DNA from: JAVBJN01 sp031546985
Lineage (GTDB): Bacteria > Bacteroidota > Bacteroidia > Chitinophagales > Chitinophagaceae
Direction: 5' to 3'
Assembly: GCA_031546985.1 (NCBI GenBank)
Contig: JAVBJN010000003.1
Span: 27,563 to 91,562, forward strand
Length of the DNA: 64,000 nt
The notes below the pieces were generated by a model. The model searched no databases. It saw nothing but the letters and a program-made list of their open reading frames with translations, and was not told where the DNA came from. Within the stretch, counting starts at the first letter, position 1, and each line of letters starts with the position of its first letter. The translations under genes and the position numbers were made by a program. Shown here piece by piece: positions 60,010 to 64,000 of this stretch.

Positions 60010-60483
60010 TCAAAAATAACCAAAATAAATTTTAGAGAACCCGGCGTACTCAATATTAATCTCGTCGCCGATATTGTAGCCCGCGTAATCCTGCTCGTCT
60101 ACCTCAATTGAAATGCGCGAATGGCTGGTGAGGTAAAAATGGTACGTATTGTTCTGCGGCATGTATTGCTTGCGCGCAATGCGGGTAAGTTCTATAATCT
60201 TGTTCTTGGAAACCAGGTCTTTGCGCAGCAGGTTGAGGGTAAATTTGTAGGCAATGCCCGCGCAAAGCGCCAGGAACAGCAGTAGCCCGATTACACCCGT
60301 AAAATATTCTTTCATCGAAAACGGTTCGGGGTCCTGCACCGCCAGCTTGTAAAAACTGTACACAAAAGGGCATACAAAAGCCAGCACCATTAAACGGTTC
60401 ATAGCCCGGTAAAACTGCCGGGCATCGGAATTGAATTTTTTGCGCACAAAGCCCAGCTCCTCACGGGTCATAGGCTCGGTCAT
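60010..60483 (-). CDS. Two-helix membrane protein, hypothetical
   Basis: A 157-residue protein with two hydrophobic helices (about residues 30-47 and 62-82; FVCPFVYSFYKLA and VIGLLLFLALCAGIAYKF). The remainder is a small beta-like cytosolic domain ending SKIYFGYF. The first helix follows a basic N-terminus. No family is recognised. An alternative upstream in-frame ATG (60504) would add seven residues. It leads the two-gene unit with the lipoprotein gene. Confidence 0.6.
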   Translation of the reverse strand: MTEPMTREELGFVRKKFNSDARQFYRAMNRLMVLAFVCPFVYSFYKLAVQDPEPFSMKEYFTGVIGLLLFLALCAGIAYKFTLNLLRKDLVSKNKIIELTRIARKQYMPQNNTYHFYLTSHSRISIEVDEQDYAGYNIGDEINIEYAGFSKIYFGYF

Positions 60484-60586
60484 TATGTGGCTGGCTAGCG
60501 GCATGTACAGTTTAGTTCATTTAAATAAAACGTATTTTCACGGCATTTTCATGTAAAGAAGTTGCTAAAAATAATATATAATACAA

Positions 60587-61690
60587 ATGATTTCAATAGC
60601 AGAAGTTGGAAACTGGATAGAGGCCCTGGCCCCACTGGCTTACCAGGAGAGTTATGACAACTGCGGACTGCTGGTAGGCGACCCTGCCGCTGAGGTAAAA
60701 GGCTGCCTGCTTACCCTGGATGTAACGGAGGCTGTAGTGGCCGAGGCCGTAGCCCGGGGCTGCAATATGATCATTGCGCACCACCCCGTAATATTTTCGG
60801 GTTTAAAGCGCATTACCGGCCGCAATTATGTGGAGCGTATTGTACGCGATGCCATAAAGAACGATATAGCTATTTACGCGGCCCATACCAACCTCGATAA
60901 TGTGCAGCATGGCGTAAATGCCAAAATCGCCGCCAAACTAGGCCTCCAAAACACCAAAATTCTTGCCCCGGTAAAAGGCAACCTCAAAAAATTATATACT
61001 TATGTGCCCCATACCAATCTCGAAGCGGTAAAAAACGCCTTGTTTGCAGCCGGGGCGGGTCAGATTGGGGAATACAGCGAGTGTGGTTTTGTGCAGGAAG
61101 GAACGGGCAGTTTTCGCCCTTCGGTAGCGGCTAACCCCGTTATTGGTGCTGCAGGAGGTGCCCGCGAAAACGTGGCCGAAGCCAAACTGGAAGTAATTTT
61201 GCCCCAATATCTCGAAAATGAGGTGCTGGCCGCCTTGCGCAAAGCCCACCCTTACGAAGAAGTGGCTTACGAGATCATATCGCTCGATAATGTAAACCAA
61301 ACGATTGGAGCCGGTATGGTAGGCGAGCTGGCCGAGCCGGTGGCCGAAATGGATTTTCTGCGGCTGGTAAAAGACCAGTTAAAGGCTGGGGTGGTACGCT
61401 ATACCCCCTTGCTCAACCGCCCGGTAAAGCGTGTGGCGGTGTGCGGCGGATCGGGCAGTTTTCTTGTAAAACAGGCCATAGGCGCAGGCGCAGATGTGTT
61501 TGTTACAGCAGATATGAAGTATCATCAATTTTTTGATGCTGAAAATCAAATTGTTATCGCCGACGTCGGTCATTTCGAAAGTGAGCAGTTTACTGTAGAG
61601 CTTTTTTATGACCATTTAACGAAAAAATATGATAATTTTGCAGTTCTTTTATCGGATATTCAAACCAACCCCGTAAATTACTTAAGCTGA
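60587..61690 (+). CDS. Nif3-like dinuclear metal centre protein
   Basis: A 367-residue protein of the NIF3/YqfO family, which forms hexamers with two metal ions per subunit. Key pieces are YQESYDNCGLLVGDP (about residues 19-33), IIAHHPVIFSG (about 62-72), AIYAAHTNLDNVQHGVN (about 95-111) and the C-terminal DVGHFESEQF. The middle segment (about 125-240) is a PII/CutA-like insertion found in longer members such as YqfO. Its biochemical role is uncertain, with GTP cyclohydrolase I-like or hydrolase activities proposed. It is followed after one base by the zinc-ribbon gene, a neighbour pair seen in many bacteria. Confidence 0.92.
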   Translation: MISIAEVGNWIEALAPLAYQESYDNCGLLVGDPAAEVKGCLLTLDVTEAVVAEAVARGCNMIIAHHPVIFSGLKRITGRNYVERIVRDAIKNDIAIYAAHTNLDNVQHGVNAKIAAKLGLQNTKILAPVKGNLKKLYTYVPHTNLEAVKNALFAAGAGQIGEYSECGFVQEGTGSFRPSVAANPVIGAAGGARENVAEAKLEVILPQYLENEVLAALRKAHPYEEVAYEIISLDNVNQTIGAGMVGELAEPVAEMDFLRLVKDQLKAGVVRYTPLLNRPVKRVAVCGGSGSFLVKQAIGAGADVFVTADMKYHQFFDAENQIVIADVGHFESEQFTVELFYDHLTKKYDNFAVLLSDIQTNPVNYLS

Positions 61691-61691
61691 T

Positions 61692-62450
61692 ATGGCTACA
61701 AAAATAGCAAACGACTTTTCAGTAGAGGAAAAACTGGCTTCGCTGATCACGCTGCAAAAGATCGATTCAAAACTTGATGAAATCAAAATCCTGAAAGGTG
61801 AGCTTCCTATGGAAGTGAAAGACCTGGAAGATGAGATCGAGGGGTTGAATACGCGTCTGGCGCACATTGATGCTGAGATCAAAAGCATGCAGGATTTCAT
61901 TGCCAGCAAAAGAAACCTGCAGAAAGATGCAGAGGCATTGATTAAAAAGTATGAAAGCCAGCAGGACAACGTTAAAAATAAGCGTGAGTTTGAGGCCATC
62001 AGTAAAGAAATTGAACTGCAGCAACTGGAAGTGAAATTGTGCGACAAACACATTAAGGACGCTACCCAGGAACTGAAAGAAAAAAGTTTTGCCCAGTCTA
62101 AAGCCCAGGAAACCATTGCCAACAAGCAAGGTGATCTGGATGCCAAAAAAGGCGAGCTGGATAAAATCATCGCAGAAACAGAGAAAGAAGAGAACGCTTA
62201 CGCTGTTCGCTCTAACGCTGCCCGCGAAAAAGTTGAAGAAAGATTGCTGATCGCTTACGAGAAAATCCGTAAGAACTACCGCAATGGTCTGGCTGTAGTA
62301 CCTGTACTGCGCGATGCCTGTGGTGGTTGCTTTAACCAGATTCCTCCGCAGCGCCAGGCAGAGATCCGCCAGCACAAAAAGATCCTGGTATGCGAGCATT
62401 GTGGCCGTGTACTGGTAGATACGGAACTGAGCGACGCCATCACGATCTAA
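61692..62450 (+). CDS. Coiled-coil C4 zinc-ribbon protein (CdsZ type)
   Basis: A 252-residue protein with a long antiparallel coiled coil (about residues 12-185) and a C-terminal zinc ribbon with CxxC pairs, DACGGCFNQIPPQ (about 207-219) and VCEHCGRVLVD (about 233-243). The arrangement matches the CdsZ/HP0958 type, proposed to take part in RNA or protein handling, with a role not firmly known in this phylum. Codons are strongly optimised, as in highly expressed genes. One base separates it from the Nif3 gene. A terminator follows. Confidence 0.88.
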   Translation: MATKIANDFSVEEKLASLITLQKIDSKLDEIKILKGELPMEVKDLEDEIEGLNTRLAHIDAEIKSMQDFIASKRNLQKDAEALIKKYESQQDNVKNKREFEAISKEIELQQLEVKLCDKHIKDATQELKEKSFAQSKAQETIANKQGDLDAKKGELDKIIAETEKEENAYAVRSNAAREKVEERLLIAYEKIRKNYRNGLAVVPVLRDACGGCFNQIPPQRQAEIRQHKKILVCEHCGRVLVDTELSDAITI

Positions 62451-62472
62451 TACAGCCTTACTGTATCATACG

Positions 62473-62504
62473 AAAGCCCTTCTGCAGATAGCGGAGGGGC
62501 TTTT
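62473..62504 (+). terminator. Terminator after the zinc-ribbon gene
   Basis: AAAGCCCTTCTGC pairs with GCGGAGGGGCTTT (two G-U pairs) around AGATA and is followed by TCTTTTG. Confidence 0.8.
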
Positions 62505-62577
62505 CTTTTGCGCTTTACCACAGGTCCGTAAAGGCGTCCATTCATACATTTAACCACACCACTAACGGCGCTTGTAT

Positions 62578-62585
62578 TATATTTG
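62578..62585 (+). promoter_or_regulatory. Candidate -7 box of the ABC ATPase gene
   Basis: TATATTTG matches TAnnTTTG and lies 18 bases before the ATG at 62604. No -33 TTG is seen at the standard 19-base distance. Confidence 0.4.
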
Positions 62586-62603
62586 GTACTACAACCTTTT
62601 AGT

Positions 62604-63314
62604 ATGAACGCGGTAATTGATCTGGAACAAATACGGAAAAGCTATTTTATGGGCCAGCAGGCCCTGGAGGTGTTGAAAGGAATAGACCTGCGCATAGAAC
62701 GTAACGAATATGTAGCGCTCATGGGCCCTTCGGGTTCCGGTAAGTCTACACTTATGAATATATTGGGCTGCCTCGATACGCCCAGCTCCGGCAAATATGT
62801 GCTCAATGGCCACGATGTAAGCAAGATGGAAGATGATGAGCTGGCAGCGATACGCAATAAGGAAATAGGCTTCGTTTTCCAGCAGTTTAACCTTATGCCC
62901 AGGCTCACCGCGCTGGACAATGTGGCTTTTCCATTGGTATATGCGGGTGTGTCTAAAAAAGACCGTGAAGAGCGGGCACGTGAAATGCTGAAAAAAGTAG
63001 GCCTGGGCGATCGTTCGCACCACAAACCCAACGAGCTTTCCGGTGGTCAGATACAGCGTGTGGCTATTGCCCGTGCGCTGGTCAACAATCCGGCCCTTAT
63101 ACTGGCAGATGAGCCTACCGGTAACCTGGATAGTAGAACTTCGATAGAGATCATGCAGCTGTTTGGCGAAATCCACAACCAGGGCAATAGCGTGGTGCTG
63201 GTAACGCACGAAGAAGACATTGCTGCTTTTGCCAGGCGGGTAGTGCGCTTGCGCGATGGCCTGGTAGAGCATGACCAGCGCTCTGCACATCCCATGCCCG
63301 AAACCGCTAAATAA
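62604..63314 (+). CDS. ABC transporter ATP-binding protein (LolD/MacB type)
   Basis: A 236-residue ABC ATPase. Walker A GPSGSGKST (about residues 42-50), the Q-loop in VFQQFNLMPRL (about 91-101), the signature LSGGQIQRVAIARAL (about 142-156), Walker B LILADEPTGNLD (about 161-172) and the switch histidine VTHE are all present. The N-terminus (MNAVIDLEQIRKSYF) and overall similarity point to the LolD/MacB/FtsE group. No permease gene adjoins it, so its partner is encoded elsewhere. The start is ATG 62604, supported by a -7 box just upstream. Confidence 0.9.
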   Translation: MNAVIDLEQIRKSYFMGQQALEVLKGIDLRIERNEYVALMGPSGSGKSTLMNILGCLDTPSSGKYVLNGHDVSKMEDDELAAIRNKEIGFVFQQFNLMPRLTALDNVAFPLVYAGVSKKDREERAREMLKKVGLGDRSHHKPNELSGGQIQRVAIARALVNNPALILADEPTGNLDSRTSIEIMQLFGEIHNQGNSVVLVTHEEDIAAFARRVVRLRDGLVEHDQRSAHPMPETAK

Positions 63315-63342
63315 TAACTTTCCGAATCGCTAACTTTATAGC

Positions 63343-63903
63343 ATGGCTATTAAGATATACACCAAAACCGGCGATGCCGGTAAAACCTCGCTGATTGGCG
63401 GTACCAAAGTGCCCAAAAGCCACATCCGCATCGAAACCTACGGTACGGTAGATGAATTGAACTCCTATATTGGATGGGTAAACGACCTGTTCAGTATTCC
63501 GGAATACAATGCCGATCTGAAAGAGATTCAGGACCGCCTGTTTACCATTGGCTCGTCGCTGGCTACCGATCCCGATAAGGAACCCAAAATGAAACTGCCC
63601 GATTTGAACGAAGCGGATATTGCCCGGCTCGAAGCAGGAATCGATAAAATGAGTGCCGAGCTGCCGGTGATGAAATCTTTTATCCTGCCTGGCGGTCACC
63701 CTGCGGTATCGGCTGCGCACATCACCCGTTGTGTTTGCCGCCGTGCAGAGCGCCTTTGCGTAGCCATGCAGTACGAAGAGCTGTTTGTAGATGCGCTGGT
63801 ACTCAAATACCTGAACCGCCTTTCCGATTACATGTTTATGCTGGCCAGGTACCTGGGCCAACATTTTAACGCGCAGGAAATAGCCTGGGCGCCACGGGTT
63901 TAA
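63343..63903 (+). CDS. Cob(I)yrinic acid a,c-diamide adenosyltransferase, PduO type
   Basis: A 186-residue ATP:corrinoid adenosyltransferase of the PduO family, which makes the adenosyl form of cobalamin. The N-terminal KIYTKTGDAGKTSLIGG (about residues 4-20), TYGTVDELNSYIGW (about 33-46) and the C-terminal ITRCVCRRAERLCV (about 127-140) are typical. The CRRAER motif belongs to the ATP/corrinoid site. Together with the riboswitch ahead of metE it shows use of cobalamin. TAACTTTA, one base off the -7 consensus, lies just before its ATG. Confidence 0.93.
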   Translation: MAIKIYTKTGDAGKTSLIGGTKVPKSHIRIETYGTVDELNSYIGWVNDLFSIPEYNADLKEIQDRLFTIGSSLATDPDKEPKMKLPDLNEADIARLEAGIDKMSAELPVMKSFILPGGHPAVSAAHITRCVCRRAERLCVAMQYEELFVDALVLKYLNRLSDYMFMLARYLGQHFNAQEIAWAPRV

Positions 63904-63961
63904 TCTTTGGAATAAAATTTAAACAGATAGCATCTCACTTATTTGTTTTTTTGAATAGAAA

Positions 63962-64000
63962 ATGAAGAAGGGATTTTTTTTGGGTAGACATGGCTTCGAC
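63962..64000 (+). other. Cut-off element at the window edge
   Basis: The last bases, TGGCTTCGAC at the very end, can be read three ways. They match the conserved TGGnTTCGAC near the 5' end of tmRNA (ssrA), they match the start of the GGGCTTCGACAAG repeat at 29550, or they lie in an open frame from ATG 63962 (MKKGFFLGRHGFD). The window ends too early to decide. Confidence 0.25.

Noticed and set aside
1..64000. CRISPR arrays or phage defence systems
   Set aside because: No regularly spaced direct repeats of 20-40 bases and no cas-, restriction- or other defence-type genes were seen. The only possible trace is the broken nucleotidyltransferase module.

Overview
The window reads as chromosomal DNA from a Bacteroidota bacterium, most likely a member of Chitinophagaceae (Chitinophaga, Niastella or Filimonas type). 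The evidence is three secreted proteins with type IX secretion (T9SS) sorting domains, a PorP/SprF-like outer-membrane partner, many Bacteroidota-style -7 boxes (TAnnTTTG) with few clear Shine-Dalgarno sites, and a set of Bacteroidota-restricted families. Gene density is high. No phage, intact insertion sequence, CRISPR array, rRNA or tRNA gene was seen. The content is mostly core metabolism and housekeeping.

Layout. 1-2000: an edge fragment, a DUF1569 protein, a FabZ-like hotdog protein lacking the catalytic histidine, and a small secreted protein. 2000-5500: a cobalamin riboswitch ahead of metE (B12-independent methionine synthase), a small Cys-rich protein and an acyl-CoA thioesterase. 5795-20422, minus strand: a complete 13-gene complex I operon, nuoA-B-CD-E-F-G-H-I-J-K-L-M-N, with a nuoCD fusion. 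20574-25166: a CBS protein, rsmG, a GT2 glycosyltransferase, and divergently tgt and an LptF/LptG-type permease. 25285-26655: a mitochondrial-type citrate synthase and its terminator; degraded remains of a two-gene nucleotidyltransferase module lie against that terminator. 27019-31889: a conserved hypothetical, a CHAD protein, a deoxyhypusine synthase homologue, a repeat-rich gap and recG.

31968-42096: envelope and T9SS genes: an M43 metalloprotease (type A sorting domain), a 1182-residue SBBP/PKD/CHU_C adhesin-like protein with its PorP/SprF partner, a GlcD-like oxidase and an outer-membrane protein. 42232-49798: a sodium:solute symporter, an O-methyltransferase, a LysM glucosaminidase, hpt, a GT4 glycosyltransferase and grpE-dnaJ. 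49937-54547: an RlmI-like methyltransferase and an M36 metallopeptidase with a T9SS sorting domain. 54692-60483: small stress, regulatory and lipoprotein genes (DoxX, Crp/Fnr, intradiol-dioxygenase-like lipoprotein, DUF1579, GNAT, peroxiredoxin, DinB, rhodanese-thioredoxin). 60587-64000: Nif3 with a zinc-ribbon coiled-coil partner, a LolD-type ABC ATPase, a PduO-type cobalamin adenosyltransferase, and a cut-off element at the edge.

Functional links. Riboswitch-controlled metE and the PduO-type adenosyltransferase point to an organism that uses cobalamin and represses metE when it is plentiful. Citrate synthase and complex I form the respiratory core. The three T9SS cargoes and the PorP/SprF protein describe a polymer-degrading, surface-active lifestyle. 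I found no convincing new multi-gene system. The more interesting signals are smaller: conserved folds that have lost catalytic or metal-binding residues (FabZ-like, Tgt, intradiol-like), a dispersed palindromic repeat present twice in opposite orientation, a MITE-like block before recG, and the eroded nucleotidyltransferase module at the gltA terminator.
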